A stretch of 64,000 bases of DNA from Bog-473 sp963750075. Lineage in GTDB: Bacteria; Actinomycetota; Acidimicrobiia; Acidimicrobiales; RAAP-2. The position numbers and the translations under genes were made by a program. Below, piece after piece: positions 20,315 through 28,040 of this stretch; within the stretch, counting starts at the first letter, position 1, and each line of letters starts with the position of its first letter. The notes below the pieces were generated by a model. The model ran no database searches, had not been told where the DNA came from, and was given only the letters and a program-made list of their open reading frames with translations. The stretch is taken from assembly GCA_963750075.1 (NCBI GenBank), contig CAVVPG010000004.1, forward strand, positions 902,728 through 966,727, read 5' to 3'.

Positions 20315-21243
20315 CAGATGCCCTTCTGGGGGATGAAGTTGAAGTAGAAGACCGTCAGGAGGAAGTTCACGAAGAACGACAGGATGAAGGTGACGACGAC
20401 CGCCTGGTTCACGGCGTCGCCGACGCCCTTCGGGCCGCTCTTGCAGTAGAGGCCCTTGTAGCAGGCGACCATGGCGGCGATGAAGCCGAAGATGCCGGCC
20501 TTGACGAGGGCGATGACCAGGTCGGCGATCTGGCTGAGCTCCCCGAAGGTGGCGAAGAAGCTGCTCGACGTGATGTGGATGGCGTGGGTGCCGAACCACA
20601 GGCCGCCGGCGATGCCGGCCACGCTGACGACCGCATCGAGGAGGACCGCGACGAGGGTGGCGGCGAGGAGCCTCGGGAGCACGAGGCGGTGGAGCGGGTT
20701 CACGCCCATGACCTCCATCGCGCTGATCTCGTCCCGGATGCGACGTGATCCGAGGTCGGCGCACATGGCCGAGCCGCCGGCGCCCGCAATCAGGAGCGCC
20801 GTGGCAACGGGCGCCTGCTCGCGGACCACGGCGAGGACCATGGCGGCGCCGAGCTGGGACTGCGCACCGATCTGCTGGAGGAGCGAGCCCACCTCGAGTG
20901 CGATCACCATGCCGAAGGGGATGGACAGCAGGATCAGGGGCAGCGTGGTGACCCGGGCCAGGAACCAGCACTGGTCGAAGAACTCGGCGACGGGCACGCC
21001 CTTGAGGGGGGCCTGGCGGAGGGCCTCGAACGCCGTGGCGAACATGTTCCCGGTCTCGCGGACGGCGGTCGCGATCTTCCCGTCGTCGGTCAGCGGCCTG
21101 CTCGGGCGAGGCAGCACACCGACGGCGTCGGGACGTCCGCTCGGGGTGCCGAGGCGGCGCGCCATCTCGGCGCGGCTCAGGGGCTCGGTGGTGCCGGAGG
21201 CCTCGTCCGGAGTGACGCCCGTGATGTCACCCGTCGCATCCAA
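20314..21243 (-). CDS. YrbEA/MlaE-type permease of the mce transporter
   Basis: A 309-residue MlaE-family permease with the family signature DLGSRRIRDEISAMEVMGVN (about residues 163–182) and several hydrophobic helices. It is the first gene of the mce operon. The TTG at 21243 is chosen as start because GGGGGGAG lies 5 nt upstream; no ATG with a comparable site exists before the first conserved helix. The N-terminal 75 residues are polar and probably cytoplasmic. Confidence 0.88.
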   Translation of the reverse strand: MDATGDITGVTPDEASGTTEPLSRAEMARRLGTPSGRPDAVGVLPRPSRPLTDDGKIATAVRETGNMFATAFEALRQAPLKGVPVAEFFDQCWFLARVTTLPLILLSIPFGMVIALEVGSLLQQIGAQSQLGAAMVLAVVREQAPVATALLIAGAGGSAMCADLGSRRIRDEISAMEVMGVNPLHRLVLPRLLAATLVAVLLDAVVSVAGIAGGLWFGTHAIHITSSSFFATFGELSQIADLVIALVKAGIFGFIAAMVACYKGLYCKSGPKGVGDAVNQAVVVTFILSFFVNFLLTVFYFNFIPQKGI

Positions 21244-21566
21244 CGTCTCTCCCCCCTTCCGAGGCCTCCTCGTGCGCGTGGACGGGTCGAGACACCCGCT
21301 CCCCCGTCCAACTCCAACATGGGAAAAACGGCAGGCCGGGAGCAACCTTGCGGACGTGGTGGCAGGCGGGGCGGGGCGAGTGGCCGGGGGGACGCGCGCG
21401 CAGGTTTCCCAACGCTCGTTGAGCGAATTCTCAACTTTGTTGATGAAAAGCTCCAACCCCCATTCATGAATTGTTGGTTGGGGCACTTTCGTAAACCCGT
21501 GAACACCAGCCATAATGTGACCTACCTCCTATTGAGAGGCCCCAATGGAGGGGGAGGAACGGGACA
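21244..21566. other. Divergent promoter region between the mce operon and the sigma factor
   Basis: About 320 bp with no convincing gene. AT-richer DNA at 21420–21540 contains a CATAAT hexamer (21511–21516) on the plus strand that could be a -10 box for the sigma-factor gene; no good -35 was seen. GGAGGAA at about 21553–21559 is the ribosome-binding site of the downstream TTG start. Confidence 0.4.
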
Positions 21567-23021
21567 TTGGCGCTCCGCCAAGAAGAGCTGACGAGCCTTT
21601 GCGACGACGTCGACCTTGACCGTGATCGCGCACTCGTCGAGCGGTGCCAGGCCGGCGACACCGCGGCGTTCGGCAACCTCTATGCGCGTTACTACGAGCG
21701 GCTGCTCCGCTTCTGCCTGCGTCGGCTGAACGACCGCCACGAGGCCGAGGACGCAGCCCAGGAAGCCTTCGCGCGCGCGTGGAAGGCGCTCCCGCGCTTC
21801 GCCGGCGAACGCCGCTTCTACCCGTGGCTCACCGTGATCGCGGGCAACATCTGCACCGACATGCTGCGGCGCCGCTCACGCAGCACACCGACCGACGACA
21901 TGGAACTGACCGCGCAGCATCCGGTGGGCGTCGTGGGCGAGGACACCTCGGAGGACCTCGTGCTGGCCGCGGTGGACGGCGAGCTCGTGAACCGCGCGCT
22001 CGACCGCCTCTCGACGCGGCACCGCCACGTGCTCGCCATGCGCGAGGGCTCGGGCTGGACCTACCAGCAGATCGCCGACCACGAGGGCGTCGAGATCGGC
22101 ACGATCGAGACGCTGCTGTGGCGGGCCCGCCAGGCGCTCAAGCGCGAGTTCGCCGTCGTGTCCGAATCGAAGGAGGCGCTGGCCGGCTTCCTCATCGCCA
22201 CCGGTGCACTCATCCGCCGCACTGTCTTCCGGGCGGCGCACCGCAGCGCGACGGTGCACCAACAGGGCAGCGGCGCGGGGGGATTGCGCAACGCCGTGGC
22301 CGGCGTGGCCGTCACGGGCGCGGCGGTCGCCGCCGCCTTCATCGCCCCGCACGCACTGTCCAACGGGCCCAGCCGACCCGGTGCGGGATCAGCCGGCTCG
22401 GCTCTGGCCGCGCCGGGTTTCGCCCTGGGAGGACCGGTCGCCGCAGCGGCCAGCACGGGGACGACCGGCGCGTCGACGGCGAGCGGCTCCGGTCCGGGCG
22501 GGTCGTCCGGGTCTGCGCCCGGCGTCGCCACCGCACGCGGCGGCGCAGCCGCGCGTGGCTCCGGCGGGGGCACGCCCCTCGGCGGTGCGACGTCGGGTGG
22601 GACCGCGGGTGGCGGCGGCGTCACCGGCGGGCTCACGAACGGCCTGACCCAGACGTCCGGCGGCTTGAGCAACACGGTCAACGGAGTGACCGGCGGCCTC
22701 GGCAACGCGGTCAGCGGCGTGACCGGCGGCCTCAACAACACCTTGAACGGCGTGACCGGGGGCCTGAACAACACGGTCGACGGCGTGACGGGCGGTCTGA
22801 ACAACACGGTCGGCGGCGTGACGGGCGCGCTGAACACCTCGGTGAACAACCTCGGCCTCGGCGGCCTGCTCGGCGGCACCAGCGGGACGACGTCGACGCC
22901 GACGACGGGATCGGGTACCGGGGGAACCGGCTCGACGGCCACCACGACCACGACGACCGCACCGGGCCTGCTCGGCGGTCTCGGCAAGACGGTCAACGGC
23001 CTGCTCGGCGGCGGCGGCTAG
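21567..23021 (+). CDS. ECF-like sigma-70 factor with membrane segment and 11-residue repeat tail
   Basis: A 484-residue protein. Region 2 (about residues 22–105) has the DAAQEAFARAWKAL and YPWLTVIAGN elements. Region 4 (about 138–195) has the helix-turn-helix LSTRHRHVLAMREGSGWTYQQ…IGTIETLLWRARQ. A single hydrophobic segment (about 242–262) follows, then about 100 Gly/Ala/Ser-rich residues, six repeats of the type GGLNNTVNGVT (365–430), and a Thr-rich end. Ordinary ECF factors stop near residue 200. The layout predicts a membrane-tethered sigma factor with an exposed tail that could sense the envelope. No anti-sigma gene is adjacent. A TTG start at 21567 is preceded by GGAGGAA. It lies between, and divergent from, the mce operon. 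Confidence 0.85.
   Translation: MALRQEELTSLCDDVDLDRDRALVERCQAGDTAAFGNLYARYYERLLRFCLRRLNDRHEAEDAAQEAFARAWKALPRFAGERRFYPWLTVIAGNICTDMLRRRSRSTPTDDMELTAQHPVGVVGEDTSEDLVLAAVDGELVNRALDRLSTRHRHVLAMREGSGWTYQQIADHEGVEIGTIETLLWRARQALKREFAVVSESKEALAGFLIATGALIRRTVFRAAHRSATVHQQGSGAGGLRNAVAGVAVTGAAVAAAFIAPHALSNGPSRPGAGSAGSALAAPGFALGGPVAAAASTGTTGASTASGSGPGGSSGSAPGVATARGGAAARGSGGGTPLGGATSGGTAGGGGVTGGLTNGLTQTSGGLSNTVNGVTGGLGNAVSGVTGGLNNTLNGVTGGLNNTVDGVTGGLNNTVGGVTGALNTSVNNLGLGGLLGGTSGTTSTPTTGSGTGGTGSTATTTTTTAPGLLGGLGKTVNGLLGGGG
22659..22856 (+). repeat. Six tandem 33-bp coding repeats in the sigma-factor tail
   Basis: Six consecutive 11-codon units encode GGLSNTVNGVT, GGLGNAVSGVT, GGLNNTLNGVT, GGLNNTVDGVT, GGLNNTVGGVT and the degenerate GALNTSVNNLG. 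Variation is mostly at the third, fourth and ninth positions, so the units are under protein-level constraint rather than recent copies. Confidence 0.85.
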
Positions 23022-23079
23022 GCCCGACGGCGCCACGGCCCGAGGCGCAAGCCGGGCCGTGGGAATGGGTTCTCCTCGT

Positions 23080-24015
23080 ATGGACACCCGGCAACTCGAC
23101 GCCGTCCAGCCCTGGATCGCCCCCGGCGAGCCCATCATCTCCCTGCGTGGGGTCACCAAGTCCTTCGGCTCGCACACCGTCCTCGAGGACATCACCTTCG
23201 ACGTGCCCAAGGGCCGCATCACCGCAATCCTGGGCCCATCGGGCACCGGGAAGTCGGTGCTGCTGAAGAACATCCTGGGGCTGCTCAAGCCCGAGCGCGG
23301 TGAGATCTGGGTGGACGGTGACCAGATAGTGGGCCTGCGTGAGCGGCGCCTCTACGAGGTGCGCAAGAAGTTCGGGGTCCTCTTCCAGGACGGCGCACTG
23401 TTCGGCTCCATGAACCTCTACGACAACATCGCGTTCCCGCTACGCGAGCACACCCACAAGAACGAGGCTGAGATCCGCGAGCTCGTCCACCGCAACGCCG
23501 AGCTGGTCGGCCTCATGGACCACCTCAAGAAGCTCCCCGGCGAGGTGTCGGGCGGCATGAAGAAACGGGCCGGACTGGCGCGGGCCATGGTGACGGAGCC
23601 CGAGATCGTGCTGTTCGACGAGCCGGACTCCGGCCTCGACCCGGTCCGGGTCGCCTACCTCGACGAGCTCGTCGTCACCGCCCAGAGGGAGACCGGCGCC
23701 ACCTTCTTCATCATCACGCACAACATCCAGTCGGTCATGCGGACGGCGGATTTCATGGGCGTGCTCTTCCGCTCGAACCTGGTGAAGTTCGCCAGCAAGC
23801 CCGACATGCTGGCGACCGACAACCCGATCATCCAGCAGTTCCTGGCCGGCCGCCCCGAAGGCCCCATCGGCATGGACGAGATGGCGGACACGGGCGACGC
23901 CAACCGCTACATGGAGGGCGACACGGCGGCACTCGAGTTCGGGCCGCTCGCCCGACCGGGCGAAGTCGCCCTGGCGGCGCGGGCGCCGAGCGACCAGCCC
24001 AGTCCCCCCGGCTGA
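23080..24015 (+). CDS. MceG/MlaF-type ATPase for the mce transporter
   Basis: An ABC ATPase of about 311 residues. Walker A is GPSGTGKSV (about residues 48–56), the Q-loop is LFQDGALFGSM, the signature is VSGGMKKRAGLARA, Walker B is IVLFDEPDSGLDP, and the switch His is in IITHNI. The Q-loop and MKKR signature variants are those of MlaF/MceG proteins. A C-terminal extension of about 60 residues follows IQQFLAGRPEGP, as in mycobacterial MceG. It supplies ATP hydrolysis for the YrbE/Mce complex encoded divergently. The start is uncertain: in-frame GTG 23059 and ATG 23065 are alternatives, and none has a strong ribosome-binding site. Confidence 0.88.
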   Translation: MDTRQLDAVQPWIAPGEPIISLRGVTKSFGSHTVLEDITFDVPKGRITAILGPSGTGKSVLLKNILGLLKPERGEIWVDGDQIVGLRERRLYEVRKKFGVLFQDGALFGSMNLYDNIAFPLREHTHKNEAEIRELVHRNAELVGLMDHLKKLPGEVSGGMKKRAGLARAMVTEPEIVLFDEPDSGLDPVRVAYLDELVVTAQRETGATFFIITHNIQSVMRTADFMGVLFRSNLVKFASKPDMLATDNPIIQQFLAGRPEGPIGMDEMADTGDANRYMEGDTAALEFGPLARPGEVALAARAPSDQPSPPG

Positions 24016-24045
24016 GCAAGGGCTCAAAGGCCAACCCGCAAACGA

Positions 24046-24092
24046 GGAACGCCGCCGGCGCGGGTGGTGCGACCCGGAGCCGGCGGCGTTCC
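24046..24092. terminator. Strong hairpin between convergent mceG and glnII
   Basis: A perfect 14-bp inverted repeat (GGAACGCCGCCGGC and its complement, arms 24046–24059 and 24079–24092) has a 19-nt loop. It lies between two convergent genes. No long T-run follows, so it may act in both directions as a hairpin-only terminator. Confidence 0.75.
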
Positions 24093-24104
24093 CGACCAGC
24101 AGGC

Positions 24105-25115
24105 TCAGTCGCCGGCGGCGTCCCCGCAGACGGTCTCGACGAGCAGCCGGCTCACCACGTAGGGGTCCATGTTGGCGTTGGGCCGGCGGTCCTCGATCCA
24201 CCCCTTCTTGTTCTTGGCGGTCTGCCACGGGATGCGGATGGACGCCCCGCGGTCCGAGGTGCCGTAAGTGAACGTGGTGTAGTGCGCCGTCTCGTGCGCA
24301 CCGGTCAGCCGGCTCTCGATGCCGATGCCGTAGTTGGCGACGTGCTCGTCGACGCGCTTCCCGAGCGCCTCGCAGCCCGCGATGATCGCCTCCCAGCCGC
24401 CGTCCTCGCGCATGGCTTTGGTCGAGAAGTTGGTGTGGGCCCCGGCGCCGTTCCAGTCCCCGAGGACCGGCTTCGGCTCGAGGGTGGCGTACACGTCGAA
24501 TTCCTCGGCGATGCGGAAGAGCAGCCAGCGGGCGGTCCACAGCTGGTCGCCGATCAGCGGCGGCGGGAGGACGCCGATCTGGAACTCCCACTGCCCCATC
24601 ATCACCTCGGCGTTGGTGCCCTCGATGCCGAGGCCGGCCTTCATGCAGGCGGCGGTGTGGCGCTCGACGATCTGGCGGCCGGGCATCTTGTCACCCCCGA
24701 CCCCGCAGTAGTACGGGCCCTGCGGCGCGGGGAAGCCGGCCTCGGGCCAGCCCATGGGCCGGCCGTACTGGAAGAAGGTGTACTCCTGCTCGATGCCGAA
24801 CCACGGCTCGAAACGGGCGTACTTCTCGGCGGCCTCGGCGCAGGCGCGGCGGGTGTTGCTCGGATGCGGCGACATGTCGGTCAGCAGGACCTCGCACATG
24901 ACCAGTTTGTCGTTCTCACCCCGGAGGGGGTCGGGGCACACGAACACCGGCTGCAAGACGCAGTCCGAGTCGCTGCCTTCGGCTTGGTTCGTGCTCGAGC
25001 CGTCGAAGCCCCAGATCGGGGGTTCCTTGCCGTCCTCCACGATCTTCGTCTTGCTGCGGAGCAGCGGGCTGGGCTCCGTCCCGTCGATCCAGATGTACTC
25101 GGCCTGGTAGCTCAT
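24105..25115 (-). CDS. glnII: Glutamine synthetase, eukaryotic-type (GSII)
   Basis: A 336-residue protein, the short length typical of class II enzymes (GSI is about 470). It has the WGFDGSSTNQAEGSDSD beta-grasp element (about residues 31–47), the metal/ATP motif FGIEQEYTFF, the catalytic-domain motif GPYYCGVGGDK, and DWNGAGAHTNFST. The C-terminus carries RPNANMDPYVV. It makes glutamine from glutamate, ammonia and ATP in the cytosol. An AGGAGAG site lies 6 nt before the ATG at 25115. A 6-bp inverted repeat (TCGGTT/AACCGA, 25239–25255) lies about 125 bp upstream and could be an operator. Confidence 0.95.
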   Translation of the reverse strand: MSYQAEYIWIDGTEPSPLLRSKTKIVEDGKEPPIWGFDGSSTNQAEGSDSDCVLQPVFVCPDPLRGENDKLVMCEVLLTDMSPHPSNTRRACAEAAEKYARFEPWFGIEQEYTFFQYGRPMGWPEAGFPAPQGPYYCGVGGDKMPGRQIVERHTAACMKAGLGIEGTNAEVMMGQWEFQIGVLPPPLIGDQLWTARWLLFRIAEEFDVYATLEPKPVLGDWNGAGAHTNFSTKAMREDGGWEAIIAGCEALGKRVDEHVANYGIGIESRLTGAHETAHYTTFTYGTSDRGASIRIPWQTAKNKKGWIEDRRPNANMDPYVVSRLLVETVCGDAAGD

Positions 25116-25438
25116 GAACTCTCCTGTGTTCCCCTTCTTCTCGTGGGCTAGCTGCGCTGCGGGGCCGCGCCGGGCGCCTGTCGGGCGCGGCACTCCCCGT
25201 GCTGTCTCAGTCTGGCCGCACCCTATTTCGCCGCCGTATCGGTTATGTGAACCGACGATGAACTCGGCCCGGGATGCCCGGCCGGCGCCCGGAGGCGCAT
25301 CGGCCCAGGCCAGCGTGCCCGGGCCGGGGACCCGGGCCGTCCCAGCCGGCAGCCGGGGCCGGAGGCGGGGCTCGGAGGGGGATGGAGAACGTGACCGCCA
25401 ACGTCCTATGGGCCAAGAACCCGGGGCCCCACAGACAT
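25116..25438. other. Upstream region of glnII
   Basis: About 320 bp without a supported gene. It holds the glnII ribosome-binding site and the inverted repeat TCGGTT-N5-AACCGA at 25239–25255. An open frame on the plus strand (25114–25440) is Pro/Arg/Gly-rich and looks like a composition artefact. Confidence 0.45.
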
Positions 25439-25475
25439 GACTGAGGGCTGGACCGTACCGATCCAGCCCTCAGTC
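25439..25475 (-). terminator. Terminator of the first flp gene
   Basis: A perfect 14-bp inverted repeat (arms 25439–25452 and 25462–25475, 9-nt loop) lies about 60 nt after the stop of the first flp gene. Confidence 0.75.
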
Positions 25476-25535
25476 TCCCGGCTCCCTGGCCGACCGGCGG
25501 CAGCTCGATGTCTGCCGGCGGTGGCCCGCCGCGCG

Positions 25536-25763
25536 TCAGCAGGTTGTGGTGTTCAACCCTCCGACGCAGGTGTTGGCGCTGCTGAACAGGCCGGAGATCC
25601 CCCCGCCCAGTGCGGCAACGGCCACCACGGCCACGACGGCGATCAGGCCGACGAGCAGTGCGTACTCCACCATGGAGGCGCCCCGCTCCGACCTTGCCCG
25701 CTCGAGCAGCGTTCCGTGCGCAGTACGGACTGCGACAAACGTGTTCATGAACAAACCCAACAT
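25536..25763 (-). CDS. flp: Flp/Fap-type pilin 1
   Basis: A 75-residue type IVb pilin. A leader of about 30 residues ends ERGASMVEYALLVGLIAVVAV, where the E at the fifth position after the predicted cleavage site and the adjacent Y are the Flp signature. A hydrophobic helix and a short Gly-rich tail follow. The protein ends ANTCVGGLNTTTC, with two Cys seven residues apart that could close a disulfide loop. GAGGGGAG is 7 nt before the ATG at 25763. Processing is expected by the prepilin peptidase at 35056. It is transcribed alone: a Tad dyad lies 79 nt upstream of the start codon and a hairpin downstream. Confidence 0.93.
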   Translation of the reverse strand: MLGLFMNTFVAVRTAHGTLLERARSERGASMVEYALLVGLIAVVAVVAVAALGGGISGLFSSANTCVGGLNTTTC

Positions 25764-25841
25764 GTGAACTCCCCTCTTGCCCCGTGCAAGCCTCCGGTCG
25801 GACGACTTGCCCTCTTCAAGGATCGGCCTCTTGCGGGCCGA

Positions 25842-25862
25842 GATCCATAGGACTTTCTGACT
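25842..25862 (-). promoter_or_regulatory. Tad-locus 21-bp dyad upstream of flp 1
   Basis: On the minus strand this reads AGTCAGAAAG followed by TCCTATGGATC. It is one of four sites of general form GGTnCATA-N5-TATGnACC in the Tad locus; here only GTC at the left and CCTATGGA at the right are kept. Confidence 0.55.
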
Positions 25863-25939
25863 TATCGCGCAGCGGACACGGGTGAATCCGCTCCGCAGGT
25901 TGCGCTCCAGCTTCCCTTCGGGTCCCCCCACACGACAGC

Positions 25940-25969
25940 GGGCTGGGCCGGCCAAAGCCGACCCAGCCC
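25940..25969 (-). terminator. Terminator of the second flp gene
   Basis: A 13-bp stem (arms 25940–25952 and 25957–25969, 4-nt loop) has one non-Watson-Crick position. In a minus-strand transcript that position is G·U, and in a plus-strand transcript it is C·A, so the hairpin favours minus-strand transcripts from flp 2. Confidence 0.7.
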
Positions 25970-26049
25970 AACCGTCATCCCATTGGGGAAGGGGGAATAT
26001 TCCCTTAGGGAAGCATGTGCGTCGCTGGTTGCGGCGTATGCCGCTCCCG

Positions 26050-26277
26050 CTAGCAGGTGGTGCTGTTCAGGCCACCCACACAGGTGTTGGCGCTGTTGAA
26101 CAGACCCTTGATGCCTCCTCCGAGCGCTGCCACCGCAACGACGGCAACGACGGCGATCAGTCCGACGAGCAGTGCGTACTCCACCATGGAGGCGCCCCGC
26201 TCGGTCCGTGCACGCTCAAGCAGGTTGCCGTGGAAACCACGCACCGCGAAAAACGCGTTCAGAAACAGCTCAGTCAT
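26050..26277 (-). CDS. flp: Flp/Fap-type pilin 2
   Basis: A 75-residue pilin, about 80% identical to its neighbour over the mature part (ERGASMVEYALLVGLIAVVAV then GGGIKGLFNSANTCVGGLNSTTC, differing at a few positions). The leader differs more (MTELFLNAFFAVRGFHG). Two Cys at the C-terminus are conserved between the copies. It is separately transcribed, with its own upstream Tad dyad (26370–26390) and downstream hairpin, so it is a second expressed pilin rather than a relic. Confidence 0.93.
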   Translation of the reverse strand: MTELFLNAFFAVRGFHGNLLERARTERGASMVEYALLVGLIAVVAVVAVAALGGGIKGLFNSANTCVGGLNSTTC

Positions 26278-26369
26278 TACTTCATTCCCCTCTCTCGCCC
26301 CAACGGACCCGAACGTACGCCCGACCCCATTTGGAGTTCCCACGACATTGTCGACCCTCGCAAAGGCCC

Positions 26370-26390
26370 ACTCCATAGGCTTTATGGACC
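26370..26390 (-). promoter_or_regulatory. Tad-locus 21-bp dyad upstream of flp 2
   Basis: On the minus strand this reads GGTCCATAAAG followed by CCTATGGAGT. It keeps the left half-site GGTnCATA and most of the right half-site TATGnACC. Confidence 0.6.
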
Positions 26391-26422
26391 AATTGCAACG
26401 ACCCTGATGCGCCCGAGCCGAC

Positions 26423-26881
26423 CTACTCGATCGTGACGAGGCCCATGACGACCGCGCGGACGAGCGCATGGGTGCGGTTCGTCACGTCCAGCTTCTGGAA
26501 GATGGCGGCCAGGTGGTTCTTGGTCGTCTTGGGGCTGATGTAGAGACGCTGCGAGATCTCCCCGTTCGTGGCGCCCTCCGCAAGGAGTTGCAGGACCTCG
26601 AGCTCGCGCTGGGTCAGCGACCACGGGCCCCATTGCCGGTCGTCGTCCTTCCGCGTCGGGACGTCGGGTTCGCCGTAGTCGTCAGACGCCTCCGTCGGCG
26701 TCTCGTCGCGGGTGAGCGTCGCCCGTGCGCCGCGCAAGCTCTTGCTCCGGTGCACCGTCGTGCTGACCGCCGGCCCGGACACCGACACCTGCGTGTAGAA
26801 CATCCACTCCGGCTTGTTCCCGACCTCGAGGGCCGGTGCGGGCGCGCTTGGCCACAGGATCGCCGACGCTGTGTCAGACAT
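26423..26881 (-). CDS. LuxR/GerE-type transcriptional regulator without receiver domain
   Basis: A 152-residue protein. The C-terminal 65 residues are a LuxR helix-turn-helix: LTQRELEVLQLLAEGATNGE, then a YISPKTTKNHLAAIFQKLDV recognition region. The first 85 residues have no receiver or ligand domain and look largely disordered and acidic. It sits between the flp genes and tadC, so it is the obvious candidate to bind the four Tad dyads; that is inference. A minus-strand TACAAT box upstream (about 26963–26968) and an AGGGGGAG ribosome-binding site support expression from 26881. Confidence 0.88.
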   Translation of the reverse strand: MSDTASAILWPSAPAPALEVGNKPEWMFYTQVSVSGPAVSTTVHRSKSLRGARATLTRDETPTEASDDYGEPDVPTRKDDDRQWGPWSLTQRELEVLQLLAEGATNGEISQRLYISPKTTKNHLAAIFQKLDVTNRTHALVRAVVMGLVTIE

Positions 26882-27070
26882 TCACTCCCCCTCATTCCGC
26901 CCCGAACCGAGGTCCATTGCGGCTCCATTTTCCCACCGCGGACGGTGGAAACTCCCAGGTCATTGTACGCTTCGCGGATCAAACGACAGTTGCCGCCATG
27001 TTGCGGCCCGGGTGCGGTTGGTTCGAATTGCCCATACCGCCGGCAACTCCGGCGCTGGACCGGTGAGCGC

Positions 27071-28021
27071 TCAGCCGGCGCCGTGGAAGGCGTGCTTGAT
27101 CGGGCCCACGATCGGGCCCAGGACGACGATCAGGATCGCCGGCAAGAAGCAGAGCGCGAGCGGGAAGAGGATCTTCACCGGCACCTTGGCCGCCTTCTCC
27201 CGGGCTCGTTGGCGCCGCTTGTCGCGCATCTCGTCGGCCTGCGCCTGCAGCACGCGGCCGATCGGCAGGCCGAGCGCGTCGGCCTGCGAGAGCACGACGG
27301 CGAAGGTGACGAGGTCGTCGATGTCGGTACGCAGCTTCATGTTCTCGAGCGCGTCGTGGCGCGACAAGCCGAGCTCCATCTCCCGCAGCGTGAGGCGCAG
27401 CTCGTGGCACACCGGCGACTCGAACCGCGCACACGAGACCTGCATGGCCTGCTCCAGGCCGAGGCCGGCCGCGACGGAGATCGTCATGAGGTCGAGCAGG
27501 TCGGGCAGGTCGTTGGTGACCTGCTCGCGGCGAGCCTTGATGCGGTGGCGCAGCCACCAGCTCGGCGCCAGGCCGCCGAGGATGGGCAGGAGCAACAGCA
27601 TGCCCAGGCCGAGCTTGACGCTGACGATGCCACTGATCAGCGAGATGAGCCCGATGGCGAAGCCGATCATGACCGAGCCGACCTGCACCGCCACGAACTC
27701 CTCTGCCCGCACCGAGCCCGTGAGGCCCGCCTTGAGGAGGTCGGCGTGCACCCGGTCGATGTCACTCGCGGGGTAGAGGCGCGACAGGTTGTGTCGCAGG
27801 CCTCGCAAAGTCGGGCCGAAGACCCGGTTGAGCAGCGGTGTCTGCACCCGTTCGACGACCGGGACGGCGGTCGCGTAGATCTCGGCCTCCGAGCCGAGGG
27901 AACGGATGAAGTCGAGCCTGGTCTGCGACTTGTGCGTCCGCCATGCCGCGGCGCCGACGCCGACCAGGCCGGCGACCATCAACGTGATGCCGACCAGTGG
28001 AACGAAGAATGCCGCGTTCAT
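27071..28021 (-). CDS. tadC: Tad secretion inner-membrane protein TadC
   Basis: A 316-residue type II secretion F-domain protein. An N-terminal helix is followed by a cytoplasmic region, a pair of central helices and the conserved F domain (DLPDLLDLMTISVAAGLGLEQA). A final helix pair ends the protein. It forms the membrane platform of the Flp pilus machine with TadB, whose gene is directly upstream. Confidence 0.92.
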   Translation of the reverse strand: MNAAFFVPLVGITLMVAGLVGVGAAAWRTHKSQTRLDFIRSLGSEAEIYATAVPVVERVQTPLLNRVFGPTLRGLRHNLSRLYPASDIDRVHADLLKAGLTGSVRAEEFVAVQVGSVMIGFAIGLISLISGIVSVKLGLGMLLLLPILGGLAPSWWLRHRIKARREQVTNDLPDLLDLMTISVAAGLGLEQAMQVSCARFESPVCHELRLTLREMELGLSRHDALENMKLRTDIDDLVTFAVVLSQADALGLPIGRVLQAQADEMRDKRRQRAREKAAKVPVKILFPLALCFLPAILIVVLGPIVGPIKHAFHGAG

Positions 28022-28040
28022 GTGCTCGCTCCCCTTCGAC

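Noticed and set aside
25239..25255. GlnR-type box upstream of glnII
   Set aside because: The inverted repeat TCGGTT/AACCGA does not fit the GTnAC-N6-GnAAC pattern; it is only noted as a possible operator.
25114..25440. Plus-strand frame in the glnII upstream region
   Set aside because: The product is Pro/Arg/Gly low complexity and overlaps the glnII control region.
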